Source of the DNA: Rhodococcus sp. WMMA185
Lineage (GTDB): Bacteria; Actinomycetota; Actinomycetes; Mycobacteriales; Mycobacteriaceae
NCBI RefSeq assembly: GCF_001767395.1
Contig: NZ_CP017014.1
Coordinates: forward strand, 868,001 to 932,000
DNA length: 64,000 nucleotides
Direction of reading: 5' to 3'
Shown here: piece by piece, positions 1 to 8,713 of the stretch
How positions within the stretch are numbered: the stretch's first letter is position 1
Layout of the letters: each line of letters begins with the position of its first letter
Translations under genes and position numbers: made by a program
The notes under the pieces: generated by a model
Seen by the model: only the letters and a program-made list of their open reading frames with translations
Databases searched by the model: none
Told to the model about the DNA's origin: nothing

Positions 1-464
1 GTGTGTTGACCGAGCCGAAACTCGTTGTCGTACAGCACCACGTCACCGGTCTTGGGTCGATAGCCGTTGCCGATCGGCTCGTACCGGCCCTCGGACTCGT
101 AGTACTCCCGCAGCGTGTAGACGCCGGGGATGCGCCAGGACCCGGAGTGCGGGTTCGACAGCGGATCACCGGCCTCGCGCATGATCCAGCTGACGAAGTT
201 CGCGCACCACGGCTCCCTGACGCCGTCCGAGTAGAAGGTGCCCGGGCGTTGCGCGGTGTGTTCAGTCTCGAGCAAATCGACGATCTGCGCCTGCGTCGTC
301 GTCAATGCAGTCCGGTCGACGTCGGGGAACGGCGCTGTGTCCCAGGGCAGATACCGCGACGGCACCCACAACAGCATGGCGCCCGCAGCCACCGCCAGCA
401 CCGCGACCACCGTGGTGATCCAGAGTGCGTGACGGCGACGGCGGGCGACAGGTTGTGCGCTCAT
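1..464 (-). CDS. CHAP-domain-like secreted/membrane-anchored protein (C-terminus outside window)
   Basis: The reading frame begins with ATG at 464 on the minus strand and runs off the left edge, so only about 154 N-terminal residues are visible. The start is MSAQPVARRRRHALW followed by one hydrophobic segment (about residues 15-35), which reads as a signal peptide or N-terminal anchor. The segment around PWCANFVSWIMREAGDP has the Cys of the CHAP/NlpC amidase family, and GDVVLYDNE fits the strand just before the catalytic His of that fold. A role in peptidoglycan hydrolysis outside the cytoplasmic membrane is inferred. The His and the third polar residue lie beyond the edge, so activity cannot be judged. 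The next gene upstream on this strand ends at 517. Confidence 0.7.
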   Translation of the reverse strand, partial: MSAQPVARRRRHALWITTVVAVLAVAAGAMLLWVPSRYLPWDTAPFPDVDRTALTTTQAQIVDLLETEHTAQRPGTFYSDGVREPWCANFVSWIMREAGDPLSNPHSGSWRIPGVYTLREYYESEGRYEPIGNGYRPKTGDVVLYDNEFRLGQH

Positions 465-516
465 GTATCCGAATGTAATCGGAGTCGATCGCCGCGGGAT
501 CGGGGAATTCGAGCCG

Positions 517-1806
517 TCAGGCGACGACGAGACCCTCGATCCTGCTGGCGCCGTCCCAACCACCCTCGGGTGCACCAAGACCGAACATGCTTGCAACGGT
601 CGGTGCGACGTCTATGGTGCGAGCCTGGACGTCGTCGATGCGCAGGCCGCGACCCACCATCTGATGGCCACCGGTGACAAAGAACGGGATCGGCAACGTC
701 ACGTTGTGGCCGTGGTTGCCGGGGATCGGGTTCGACAGGGGTGTCGGATCGCTGAACCGCCAACCCGGAGCGCAGAACGCCACAACGTCACCGGCGAGGT
801 CACCGAGATCGAGTTCCGCGGGGGTGCGCACCGATTCGACACCCGGAACTCCGGCTGCGATCTGCTTGATCCGCTCGACTGCCTCGCTGCGCCGCGCATC
901 GTCGCCCACGAAGTAGATGAGGTCGGCGCCGCCGTTGTCGGCAATCCGGATCTGGCCGGCGAGAAGGGGATCCGCGTTGAGCGGGCGGTCGAGACCGATC
1001 AGGTTGGTCGGCACAGACCAGTCCATCGAGTGGTCCGCGAGTACGATCAGCACACTGCGCTCCCAGCGGCCCGATGCGCGCAGGAAGTCGACGAACCGCT
1101 GCACCTGGCCGTCCGTGTTGCGCAGGGCCGCGGTGCGCGCGATGCGGGTCGAGGGCCCCGACAGGTCGAGATGACCCACGCGGTCGACGTCGCCGAGATT
1201 GGTGAACGTCAGCCGAGGCGAATGCTCATCCACGATCTGGATCAGTGCCTCGACCGTGAAGTTGTCGGGCGCATGCTCGGTGCCGGGCAGCAGCGGGAAC
1301 GGATCCCAGACCACCGACGCCCGGTTGCCGAACAACCCGTGCAAGTAGTCCTTGGAGAGCACGCTCGCGGTGGTCAGCCCCAGCTCGGTGCGGACGCGGT
1401 CGAGCACCGTCGCGGCCTGCAGATCGCTTGCACTGCCGAGGGTTCTGGTGTCATCGATCTGGCGGTCGTAGATCGTATTGGAGGGAATACCGTTGCGGTA
1501 CGGCAGCACGCCGGTCATCATCGCGGCGTGGTTGGGTAGTGTCTCCGCGATCATGACCGAGGACGCGTCGGGGTACAGCGTGCCGTCAGCGGCGAGACCG
1601 GTAAGCGCTGGGGTGAGGGACGGATTCAGTTCGTCCGGGCGCATGCCGTCGACGACGAGCACATGCACATCGAGGTCGTCGCGCACCGCCATGCCGGGGG
1701 CCTGGGCTGCGGCCGTACCCTGGCCGGCCAATCCGGCGACTGCGACGCCTCCTGCGATCGCGGTCCCGCCGATCAGCACGTCGCGCCGGGTCAGTGTGCC
1801 GCTCAT
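517..1806 (-). CDS. Tat-exported alkaline phosphatase family protein (type I phosphodiesterase/nucleotide pyrophosphatase)
   Basis: The 429-residue protein opens with LTRRDVLIGG and an Ala/Gly-rich hydrophobic stretch ending AAAQA, a twin-arginine signal peptide. The core VLVVDGMRPDEL (metal-binding Asp), the ETLPNHAAMMTG segment with the nucleophilic Thr/Ser region, and the later HSMDW and GNHGHN histidines match the alkaline-phosphatase-superfamily phosphodiesterase fold. It should hydrolyse phosphodiesters or pyrophosphates outside the membrane; the substrate is not readable from sequence. Its start codon overlaps the stop of the upstream PhoD-like gene by ATGA, so the two are probably translated from one mRNA as a phosphate-scavenging pair. 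Confidence 0.85.
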   Translation of the reverse strand: MSGTLTRRDVLIGGTAIAGGVAVAGLAGQGTAAAQAPGMAVRDDLDVHVLVVDGMRPDELNPSLTPALTGLAADGTLYPDASSVMIAETLPNHAAMMTGVLPYRNGIPSNTIYDRQIDDTRTLGSASDLQAATVLDRVRTELGLTTASVLSKDYLHGLFGNRASVVWDPFPLLPGTEHAPDNFTVEALIQIVDEHSPRLTFTNLGDVDRVGHLDLSGPSTRIARTAALRNTDGQVQRFVDFLRASGRWERSVLIVLADHSMDWSVPTNLIGLDRPLNADPLLAGQIRIADNGGADLIYFVGDDARRSEAVERIKQIAAGVPGVESVRTPAELDLGDLAGDVVAFCAPGWRFSDPTPLSNPIPGNHGHNVTLPIPFFVTGGHQMVGRGLRIDDVQARTIDVAPTVASMFGLGAPEGGWDGASRIEGLVVA

Positions 1807-3494
1807 GCGCCCGCTCCCGGCCGGTAGCCGGCAGGATCGAGCGGGCCCGCTACCGGGCGGGCCTGCTGAGAGCCATCGGCGACGCCGTAGCTCATCGCGT
1901 GCCGCACGGTGGCGTGCTTGTCGGTCACATCACTGACGTAGAACCAGTCCATCTGCGCTCCTTGTTTGTTCACCTCGAACACGCCGTATCCGTTGGAGTC
2001 GAGTTCGACGTACCGTAGATGCCGATTCATCCCCTTGAAGGCCTCTTCGACGGCGATGGATGCGGTGCGTGGAGGAACGCCGAGCATCTCGTCGACGTTG
2101 GAGGACGTAACCGACGGGACGATGAACTCGGTGCCGACAGTGCCGGCGCCCGGGTAGTCCGCGGCATTGACCGGCAGGTCGATCGCCCATGAGGTGTGGA
2201 TGTCACCGGTGAGGAAGACGGTGTTGCCGACCCCGTTCTCGGTGATCGCGTCGAAAAGCCTGCGGCGGTCGGCGGTGTAGCCGTCCCACTGGTCGGTGCT
2301 GTAAGGGATGCCGGCGTCGGGCAATCCGACCATCTCGGTGATCGCACCCGTGGTGCGCTCATCGAGCGGTGGGAACACCAAGGGGGAGATCATCACCGGG
2401 TTGCCGACGAGCTTCCACTGCGCCGAAGAGGTGGTGATACCGCTGGTCAGCCAATCCATCTGCGCGCGACCGGTAATCGTTCGATCCGGGGAATTGGAAT
2501 CGCGCCACCCGGCACCCGTGGAGGCCTGCTCGTCGCGGTAGGTACGCAGGTCGAGCATGGAGAGTTCGGCGAGATTGCCGAACTGGAAACGGCGGTAGAG
2601 CGCGGCGTCGCTACCCGTTCCGTTCACGCGCACCGGCATCCACTCGAAGTAGGCCTGCATAGAGGCGGCCCTACGCGTAGCCCAGTCCCCATCGGTGGCC
2701 GGATCGTGGTCCAGGGAGCCGGCCTCGTACGCGTTGTCGGCGGATTCGTGGTCGTCCCACGTCGCGATGAACGGAACCTTGGCGTGCAAGCCCATGAGGT
2801 CGGGGTCGGTCTTGTACTGCGCGTGCCGGATCCGGTAGTCGGCGAGCGAGACGATGTCGTGTGCCGGATCGTGCAGTCGAACAGAACCGTTGCGGGCGCC
2901 GTATCCGCCGTGACCGTATTCGTAGATGTAGTCGCCGAGGTGGATGATCGCGTCGAGGTCTTCGCGATCGGCGAGGTGGCGGTACGACGCGAAGTAGCCG
3001 CCCTCCCAGTTCGAACACGAGACGACGCCGAATCTCAGCCGCTCGAGGTCGGCATCGGTTGCGGGTGCGGTACGCGTGCGCCCGACCGGAGATGTCTGAC
3101 CGAGCGCCGTAAACCGGTAGAAGTACGAGGTGCCCGGGCGCAGGCCGGTGACGTCGACCTTCACGGTGTGGTCGGTGTCCGACCCGGCGCCGGCGGTGCC
3201 GCTGCGTACGACGTTCGCGAAGTCCGAATCGGTTGCTACCTGCCAGGACAGTTGAACATTCGGCCCCACACCTGAGCCGGGTAGTGCGTCGGCGGATGGA
3301 GTAACCCGTGTCCAGATGATCACCCGGTCGGGGAGGGGATCACCGGAGGCGATGCCGTGGGCGAATCCCGGTGACAGGGTGCCCGCCGAAGCGCGTCCCG
3401 TAGCCGCTGCAGCCAACCCCGCTGCGGCAACCACCATCGAGCCGCGCAACACACCGCGTCGGCTCACTCCAGTGATCTCGTTGTTCTCGAACAC
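1803..3494 (-). CDS. phoD: PhoD-family alkaline phosphatase, Tat-exported
   Basis: From the GTG at 3494 the product is 563 residues and begins VFENNEITGVSRRGVLRGS, a clear twin-arginine motif followed by an Ala-rich hydrophobic core. The body contains GVVSCSNWEGGYF, LGDYIYEYG, TWDDHE and LTGDIHTSW, the metal-binding motifs of PhoD phosphodiesterase/phosphatases (Ca/Fe enzymes that act outside the membrane). The frame stays open upstream to 3812, but a Tat signal should sit near the N-terminus, so the extra 106 codons are not counted. No strong ribosome binding site is visible for the chosen start. The stop overlaps the start of the downstream phosphodiesterase gene by 4 nt, suggesting an operon. 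Confidence 0.82.
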   Translation of the reverse strand: MFENNEITGVSRRGVLRGSMVVAAAGLAAAATGRASAGTLSPGFAHGIASGDPLPDRVIIWTRVTPSADALPGSGVGPNVQLSWQVATDSDFANVVRSGTAGAGSDTDHTVKVDVTGLRPGTSYFYRFTALGQTSPVGRTRTAPATDADLERLRFGVVSCSNWEGGYFASYRHLADREDLDAIIHLGDYIYEYGHGGYGARNGSVRLHDPAHDIVSLADYRIRHAQYKTDPDLMGLHAKVPFIATWDDHESADNAYEAGSLDHDPATDGDWATRRAASMQAYFEWMPVRVNGTGSDAALYRRFQFGNLAELSMLDLRTYRDEQASTGAGWRDSNSPDRTITGRAQMDWLTSGITTSSAQWKLVGNPVMISPLVFPPLDERTTGAITEMVGLPDAGIPYSTDQWDGYTADRRRLFDAITENGVGNTVFLTGDIHTSWAIDLPVNAADYPGAGTVGTEFIVPSVTSSNVDEMLGVPPRTASIAVEEAFKGMNRHLRYVELDSNGYGVFEVNKQGAQMDWFYVSDVTDKHATVRHAMSYGVADGSQQARPVAGPLDPAGYRPGAGA

Positions 3495-3971
3495 CGAGGG
3501 ATCACAGCACAACCTGAGCGGTGATTCAAATCTGATTCGGCCTGCGCGACAGGTGTTCAACTCGAATTCGGTTAGTCGAGATTCGCAATTCACCTTCGGT
3601 GCCGCATCTGACTCGCCCTCGATCTTGTGAACCGGCACTCGCATTGCTGCCGAGTCGAACGGCATCAGATCGGCGATCGGACCACCGCGCCGGAACCGCT
3701 CGGCGTGGTCGCGGTGACGCTCGTCCGCTAGGTGAGCTGGGATTTCGGGCGCTTGGTTGGGCCTCGCGCTCACCTTTCGGAAAGGAGAATGCGCGCCAAG
3801 TTCTTCGACCACTCGTCTCTTCGTGGAACCCGTTCGTCATCAGAGAGTCCCCGACCCGAACCCGTTTCTGATACCTTGCGTTACGGTTAATTAGATGGCC
3901 CTTGTGGCAACTGTCACATTCGCTCGGTGCATACTGGCGGGTAATAGTTCAGGTCTCTTGGAGGTCCAGTG
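3495..3971. other. Intergenic region between divergent phoD and choD
   Basis: About 480 bases separate the two divergent genes. The minus strand remains open in the phoD frame to 3812, but the translation lacks any recognisable domain and would bury the Tat signal. The plus strand carries GGAGG at 3960-3964, seven bases before the choD ATG. I see no other gene, hairpin or clear operator here. Confidence 0.5.
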
Positions 3972-5714
3972 ATGAGCAAGCAGCGCGCGACGGACTACGA
4001 CGTCCTCGTCGTCGGTTCCGGATTCGGTGGCAGTGTCACCGCGCTCCGATTGGTGGAAAAGGGCTACAAGGTCGGCATCCTCGAGGCTGGCCGTCGCTAT
4101 GCGGACGCCGACTTCGCCAAGACGAGTTGGGATCTCAAGAAGTTCCTGTGGGCACCTGCCCTGGGATTCTTCGGTATTCAGCGCGTCCACGTTCTGCGTG
4201 ACTGCCTGATCCTCGCCGGCGCGGGAGTCGGTGGTGGCTCGCTCAACTACGCCAACACGCTCTACAAGCCGCCTGCCCCCTTCTTCGAAGACAAGCAGTG
4301 GGCACACATCACCGATTGGCACGACGAACTCACCCCGTACTACGAGCAAGCCCGCAAGATGCTCGGCGTGGTGCAGAACCCGCACATGACCCCCGCCGAC
4401 GAGATCATCAAGTCGGTAGCCGAAGACATGGGGGTCGGCGAGACGTTCATCCAGACACCGGTGGGCGTCTTCTTCGGTGAGCCCGGCAAGACCGTGTCCG
4501 ACCCCTATTTCGGCGGCGTCGGGCCAGACCGCACCGGCTGCATCGAGTGCGGTGAGTGCATGACCGGGTGCCGCCACGGCGCAAAGAACACGCTGCTCAA
4601 GAACTACCTGGGGCTTGCCGAGAAGGCCGGCGCCGAGATCATCCCGATGACAACGGTGACGGGGCTGCGCGAGGCCTACGACGGGACGTGGCACGTCAGC
4701 ACCCGGCGCACGGGCCCGCGCAAGCGAAGGGGCCGCAAGACGTACACCGCCGCCCACGTCGTTCTCGCCGCAGGCACGTGGGGCACGCAGCATCTGTTGT
4801 TCGACCAGAAGGATTCGGGCGCATTGCCCAAGATCTCCGACCAACTCGGTGTGCTCACCCGCACCAACTCCGAATCGATCCTCGGCGCCGCCAGGAAGAC
4901 GGTGGACCCTGCCCTCGAGCTGACCAAGGGCGTAGCCATCACGTCGTCGTTCCACCCGACGTCCGACACCCACGTCGAGCCGGTGCGGTACGGCAAGGGG
5001 TCGAACTCCATGGCCATGCTCCAGACCTTGCTGACCGACGGTGGCGGCAGGCGATGGTTGACGTTCCTCAAGGAGCTGGCGAAGAACCCGACCGCGGTGC
5101 GGGCGCTCACTCCTTACAAGTGGAGCGAGCGCACCATCATCGCGCTCGTGATGCAGAACCTCGACAACTCCATCACGACTTACACCAAGAAGGGCCTGTT
5201 CGGTCGGCGCAAGGTCACGAGCAAGCAGGGCCACGGGGAGCCGAACCCGAGCTGGATTCCGGTGGGCAACGAGGCCACCCGTCGTATCGCGAAGAAGATC
5301 GACGGCGAGGCGGGTGGAACCTGGGGAGATGTGTTCAACATCCCGCTGACCGCGCACTTCCTTGGTGGCTGCGCGATCTCCTCGGAGCCGTCGAAGGGCG
5401 TCATCGATCCGTACCACCGCGTTTGGGGATACCCGACGCTGAGTGTGGTCGACGGCGCCGCCGTGTCGGCGAATCTGGGCGTCAACCCGTCCCTGACCAT
5501 TTCGGCGCAGGCCGAGCGTGCGGCGTCTCTGTGGCCGAACAAGGGTGAGCAGGATCAGCGTCCCGCGCAGGGCGAGGGGTACAGGCGCCTGAACCCGGTC
5601 GCGCCGGTCAAGCCGGTAGTGCCAGCGGATGCTCCCGCTGCTCTGGTACTGCCGATCGTCGAGATCCGCAGTGGTGCCAAAGCGTCGAAGAAGAGCAAGC
5701 ACGGCGTCGCCTAG
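3972..5714 (+). CDS. choD: GMC-family oxidoreductase, ChoD-like (putative cholesterol/sterol oxidase)
   Basis: ATG at 3972 follows GGAGG by seven bases; a GTG at 3969 is the alternative. The N-terminus DYDVLVVGSGFGGSVTALRL is a Rossmann FAD-binding motif, and LAGAGVGGGSLNYANTL is the second flavin motif. The C-terminus HFLGGCAISSEPSKG...NPSLTISAQAER carries the conserved GMC His and FAD-contacting segment. A Cys-rich block, CIECGECMTGCRHGAKNT, sits near residue 183, as in mycobacterial ChoD (Rv3409c). Family and gene order (next to guaA) support the ChoD assignment. Whether sterol is the true substrate is disputed for this family, so that part is inference. The C-terminal 60 residues are Pro/Val/Lys-rich and probably disordered. 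Confidence 0.82.
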   Translation: MSKQRATDYDVLVVGSGFGGSVTALRLVEKGYKVGILEAGRRYADADFAKTSWDLKKFLWAPALGFFGIQRVHVLRDCLILAGAGVGGGSLNYANTLYKPPAPFFEDKQWAHITDWHDELTPYYEQARKMLGVVQNPHMTPADEIIKSVAEDMGVGETFIQTPVGVFFGEPGKTVSDPYFGGVGPDRTGCIECGECMTGCRHGAKNTLLKNYLGLAEKAGAEIIPMTTVTGLREAYDGTWHVSTRRTGPRKRRGRKTYTAAHVVLAAGTWGTQHLLFDQKDSGALPKISDQLGVLTRTNSESILGAARKTVDPALELTKGVAITSSFHPTSDTHVEPVRYGKGSNSMAMLQTLLTDGGGRRWLTFLKELAKNPTAVRALTPYKWSERTIIALVMQNLDNSITTYTKKGLFGRRKVTSKQGHGEPNPSWIPVGNEATRRIAKKIDGEAGGTWGDVFNIPLTAHFLGGCAISSEPSKGVIDPYHRVWGYPTLSVVDGAAVSANLGVNPSLTISAQAERAASLWPNKGEQDQRPAQGEGYRRLNPVAPVKPVVPADAPAALVLPIVEIRSGAKASKKSKHGVA

Positions 5715-5778
5715 TCGCCGGTCGGGTCCGGTCATGGGGCCGCGCGGGTCGTGGTGCCGCGCGGCTTAGACTGACCCG

Positions 5779-7350
5779 GTGACAGATATCGAGCAGCAGA
5801 GACCGGTTCTCGTCGTCGACTTCGGCGCGCAGTATGCGCAGCTGATCGCCCGGCGTGTGCGCGAGGCCAAGGTCTACTCCGAGGTGATTCCGCACACCGC
5901 GACCGTCGCGGAGATCGCGGCCAGAAATCCCCTCGCCGTGGTGCTCTCGGGCGGGCCGTCGAGCGTGTACGAGGAAGGTGCGCCCCAGCTGGACGCGGCC
6001 TTATTCGACCTGAAAGTGCCGGTATTCGGTATCTGCTACGGATTTCAAGCCATGGCCGGCGCTCTCGGCGGAACAGTGGCGCACACCGGCACCCGCGAAT
6101 ACGGCCGAACAGAATTGTCGGTACGGGGCGGATTGCTGCACGATGGTCTGCCGTCGAATCAGCCCGTGTGGATGAGTCACGGCGACGCGGTCACCGAGGC
6201 GCCCGAGGGGTTCGAGGTGACGGCCACGAGTGCGGGCGCGCCCGTCGCCGCATTCGAGGACCGGGCCCGCAAGTTCGCGGGGGTGCAGTATCACCCTGAG
6301 GTCCTGCATTCGCCGCACGGACAGCAGGTGCTGAGCCGGTTCTTGCATGAGATAGCGGGAATTCCCGCCGCCTGGACGCCGGCGAATATCGCCGACGCAC
6401 TCGTCGAGCAGGTTCGTGAACAGGTCGGTGACGGCAAGGCCATCTGTGGACTCTCCGGCGGTGTCGACTCTGCGGTCGCGGCGGCGCTCGTGCAGCGGGC
6501 GGTGGGCGACAACTTGACTTGTGTGTTCGTCGATCACGGCCTCATGCGTGCAGGTGAGCGGGTGCAGGTGGAAAAGGACTTCGTTGCCGCCACCGGCGCC
6601 AAGCTGATCACCGTCGACGCTGCCGAGACCTTCATCGGCGAACTGGCCGGAGTGTCCGACCCGGAAACCAAGCGCAAGATCATCGGCCGAGAGTTCATCC
6701 GCAGCTTCGAGGGTGCGGTCAGCGATGTGTTGGGCGAGAACGCCGCACACGGTGACGCGGTCGAATTCCTGGTCCAGGGCACGCTCTATCCGGACGTCGT
6801 AGAGTCCGGCGGTGGAACGGGCACCGCCAACATCAAGAGCCATCACAACGTGGGCGGACTGCCGGAGGACTTGCAGTTCAAGCTCGTCGAGCCGCTTCGA
6901 CTGCTGTTCAAGGACGAGGTCCGTGCCGTGGGGCGCGAGCTGGGTCTGCCCGACGAGATCGTGCGCCGACAGCCGTTCCCCGGTCCCGGACTCGGCATCC
7001 GCATTATCGGAGAGGTTACGCAGGAGCGACTCGAGATCCTGCGTCACGCGGATTCCATTGCGCGCGAGGAGTTGACGGCCGCAGGGCTCGACAGTCAGAT
7101 CTGGCAGTGCCCGGTGGTGCTGTTGGCCGACGTTCGTAGTGTCGGCGTGCAGGGTGACGGTCGCACTTACGGTCACCCGATCGTGCTTCGGCCCGTTTCG
7201 AGCGAGGACGCGATGACCGCGGACTGGACACGGTTGCCCTACGACGTTCTCGAGCGGATCTCCACCCGGATCACCAACGAGGTGCACGACGTCAATCGCG
7301 TCATTCTGGACATTACGAGCAAACCGCCAGGCACCATCGAGTGGGAGTAG
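5779..7350 (+). CDS. guaA: GMP synthase (glutamine-hydrolysing)
   Basis: The 523-residue protein starts at GTG 5779. Residues 1-200 are a class I glutamine amidotransferase with the nucleophile in [11 protein letters not shown] (Cys86) and the His-Glu pair in QYHPEVLHS. Residues around 226 hold the ATP pyrophosphatase P-loop [14 protein letters not shown]. The C-terminus [31 protein letters not shown] is the dimerisation domain typical of bacterial GuaA. It converts XMP to GMP using glutamine and ATP in purine biosynthesis. Length and motifs are complete. Confidence 0.97.
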   Translation: MTDIEQQRPVLVVDFGAQYAQLIARRVREAKVYSEVIPHTATVAEIAARNPLAVVLSGGPSSVYEEGAPQLDAALFDLKVPVFGICYGFQAMAGALGGTVAHTGTREYGRTELSVRGGLLHDGLPSNQPVWMSHGDAVTEAPEGFEVTATSAGAPVAAFEDRARKFAGVQYHPEVLHSPHGQQVLSRFLHEIAGIPAAWTPANIADALVEQVREQVGDGKAICGLSGGVDSAVAAALVQRAVGDNLTCVFVDHGLMRAGERVQVEKDFVAATGAKLITVDAAETFIGELAGVSDPETKRKIIGREFIRSFEGAVSDVLGENAAHGDAVEFLVQGTLYPDVVESGGGTGTANIKSHHNVGGLPEDLQFKLVEPLRLLFKDEVRAVGRELGLPDEIVRRQPFPGPGLGIRIIGEVTQERLEILRHADSIAREELTAAGLDSQIWQCPVVLLADVRSVGVQGDGRTYGHPIVLRPVSSEDAMTADWTRLPYDVLERISTRITNEVHDVNRVILDITSKPPGTIEWE

Positions 7351-7358
7351 ACCTGGGC

Positions 7359-7589
7359 GTGACAGACAACGCTCGCAACGCGGAGCAGGTCTGCGACGAC
7401 GCGGAGATCGAAACCGATCCGGTGAACAACTACTACATCGCCAAAGTGAGCCGGTTGCCCGACCCACTTCGGGCGATCCCGTCAAATCATCAGTACCGCA
7501 AGGGCTCGGCACTGCGCGACATGATCAGATGGTGGCGAGGTAGTCATCGAACGTTGTTGTGGTACTCAGATAGTCGCCTTGTGGGATGA
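7359..7589 (+). CDS. Small hypothetical protein, possibly the N-terminal remnant of a longer gene
   Basis: Beginning at GTG 7359, eight bases after the guaA stop, a 76-codon frame reads MTDNARNAEQVCDDAEIETDPVNN and continues to KGSALRDMIRWWRG. Up to about base 7530 the third codon positions are almost all G or C, as in the neighbouring genes. After that the frame loses this bias and runs antisense into the 3' end of the SDR gene at 7525. I do not recognise the family. It may be a real short gene downstream of guaA, or a gene whose 3' part was lost when the neighbouring segment arrived. Confidence 0.4.
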   Translation: MTDNARNAEQVCDDAEIETDPVNNYYIAKVSRLPDPLRAIPSNHQYRKGSALRDMIRWWRGSHRTLLWYSDSRLVG

Positions 7590-8259
7590 GGCCGCCCGTA
7601 GCCATCGCTTTTCCCACCTTCCCGGGCATAGTGATCGGTACCACCAGTCGACGAGTATGGCGTGCTGCGACGATCCGACGGGCCATGTCGACCACCTGCT
7701 CCTGCCGCGGCCCGGCGATCGAGACGGTTCCCCATGCAGGATCGCGCTGCGAAGTCCGCACCAGAAACTCCGCAACGTCGTCGGCGGCGACCGGCTGGCA
7801 CAGAATCCGTGGAATGGCGACGGCCCGTGACTTCGACTCGAGTAGCGGCTCGGGATACTCGAAGAAGTGTGTGGCACGGACGATGGTCCACGGAACCGCA
7901 CCGGCGCGGACGCATTCCTCTTGTTCGCGCTTACCCAGGTAGTAGCCGAAGTCGATCGCGTCTATCCCGACGATCGACAACGTCACGAGATGACCGACGC
8001 CCGCACGCTCTGCGGCCGCAACGAGATTCGCTGCCGCTTGCCCGAAGTACCGGACAGCCGGACGTGCTCGCATCACTGTCTTGTTCGACACGTCCACGAC
8101 AGCATCGCAACCTTCCAGCGCCGCATCGAGACCGTCACCGGTCATCAAGTCGACCCCGGTGGAGCGGGCGATCACGACGGTCTCGATACCTGCCTCCCGC
8201 GCACGCGCGACGACCTTCGACCCGACCAGCCCGGTTCCACCAACTACCGCAAGTCTCAT
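7525..8259 (-). CDS. NmrA/SDR-like NAD(P)-binding oxidoreductase
   Basis: The 244-residue protein starts MRLAVVGGTGLVGSKVVARA, the atypical-SDR dinucleotide motif (GGTGLVG), and continues with DAVVDVSNKT and an interaction region around GYYLGKREQEECVRAGAVPWTIVRATHFFEY. The Y-x3-K arrangement (YYLGKRE) and the WTIVRATHFFEY segment are typical of NmrA-like atypical SDRs that bind NAD(P) and act as reductases or redox sensors. Substrate unknown. It stands alone, convergent with the guaA side. Confidence 0.72.
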   Translation of the reverse strand: MRLAVVGGTGLVGSKVVARAREAGIETVVIARSTGVDLMTGDGLDAALEGCDAVVDVSNKTVMRARPAVRYFGQAAANLVAAAERAGVGHLVTLSIVGIDAIDFGYYLGKREQEECVRAGAVPWTIVRATHFFEYPEPLLESKSRAVAIPRILCQPVAADDVAEFLVRTSQRDPAWGTVSIAGPRQEQVVDMARRIVAARHTRRLVVPITMPGKVGKAMATGGLIPQGDYLSTTTTFDDYLATI

Positions 8260-8426
8260 GCTCCCTAGCTCCTTTCACGTGCCCGTCACCACACTGCGCG
8301 GGCAACCGACGATCACTTCACGGACAAGGACGGGGCAGAGCGCAGAAAGGTGACACACCGTGTCGTACGTCACCGGTGCGCACCATTTCCTAGGGAGACG
8401 ACTCCTGACGAGCATCGTCAGAGATC

Positions 8427-8458
8427 AGGCCCCAGCACACATCAGGTGACCGGGGCCT
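8427..8458 (-). terminator. Hairpin downstream of the esrI operon
   Basis: AGGCCCC at 8427-8433 pairs with GGGGCCT at 8452-8458 around an 18-base loop, just beyond the stop of the small membrane gene at 8483. There is no T-run, which is common in high-GC actinobacteria. Probable terminator of the leftward esrI transcript. Confidence 0.45.
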
Positions 8459-8482
8459 CGAAAGGGGCGGGCGTTGGAACGG

Positions 8483-8713
8483 CTACTTGCGTCGGCTCGG
8501 CGTGAACACGAGCACTACGCCGACCAGGACTGCCATGGCCACGAACACCCATCGAAATTCGATGTTGTCTTCCAGGGTGACCGCGAAGGACTGACCGGCA
8601 AGCGCCCAACCGCTCACGAAAAGCGCCGCCAGACCAGAGAGGAGCATGACCACCGACGGCCCTCTCCGCGTTGGGGTCCGGTCGCTGTCTCGAGTCTCGT
8701 TTGTGTCAGCCAC
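8483..8713 (-). CDS. Small two-helix membrane protein, co-transcribed with esrI
   Basis: GTG at 8713 is preceded by GGAGGTGC and gives a 76-residue product starting MADTNETRDSDRTPTRRGPS. Two hydrophobic segments (about residues 20-38 and 55-71) are separated by a short polar stretch, VTLEDNIEFR, and the tail is basic (TPSRRK). The start overlaps the stop of esrI by 8 bases, implying translational coupling. I do not recognise the family. Position suggests an accessory role in the envelope-stress locus, which is inference. Confidence 0.7.
   Translation of the reverse strand: MADTNETRDSDRTPTRRGPSVVMLLSGLAALFVSGWALAGQSFAVTLEDNIEFRWVFVAMAVLVGVVLVFTPSRRK

Noticed and set aside
3495-3812. N-terminal extension of the PhoD frame
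   Set aside because: It would place the Tat motif 120 residues from the N-terminus, where it could not work.
3891-5735. A 614-codon open frame on the strand opposite choD
   Set aside because: It is the mirror of the strongly supported GMC oxidoreductase in GC-rich DNA and its translation (Arg/Gly/Val/His rich) has no domain.
6001-7512. A 503-codon open frame opposite guaA
   Set aside because: Antisense shadow of a complete, conserved GuaA; no ribosome binding site or recognisable motif.
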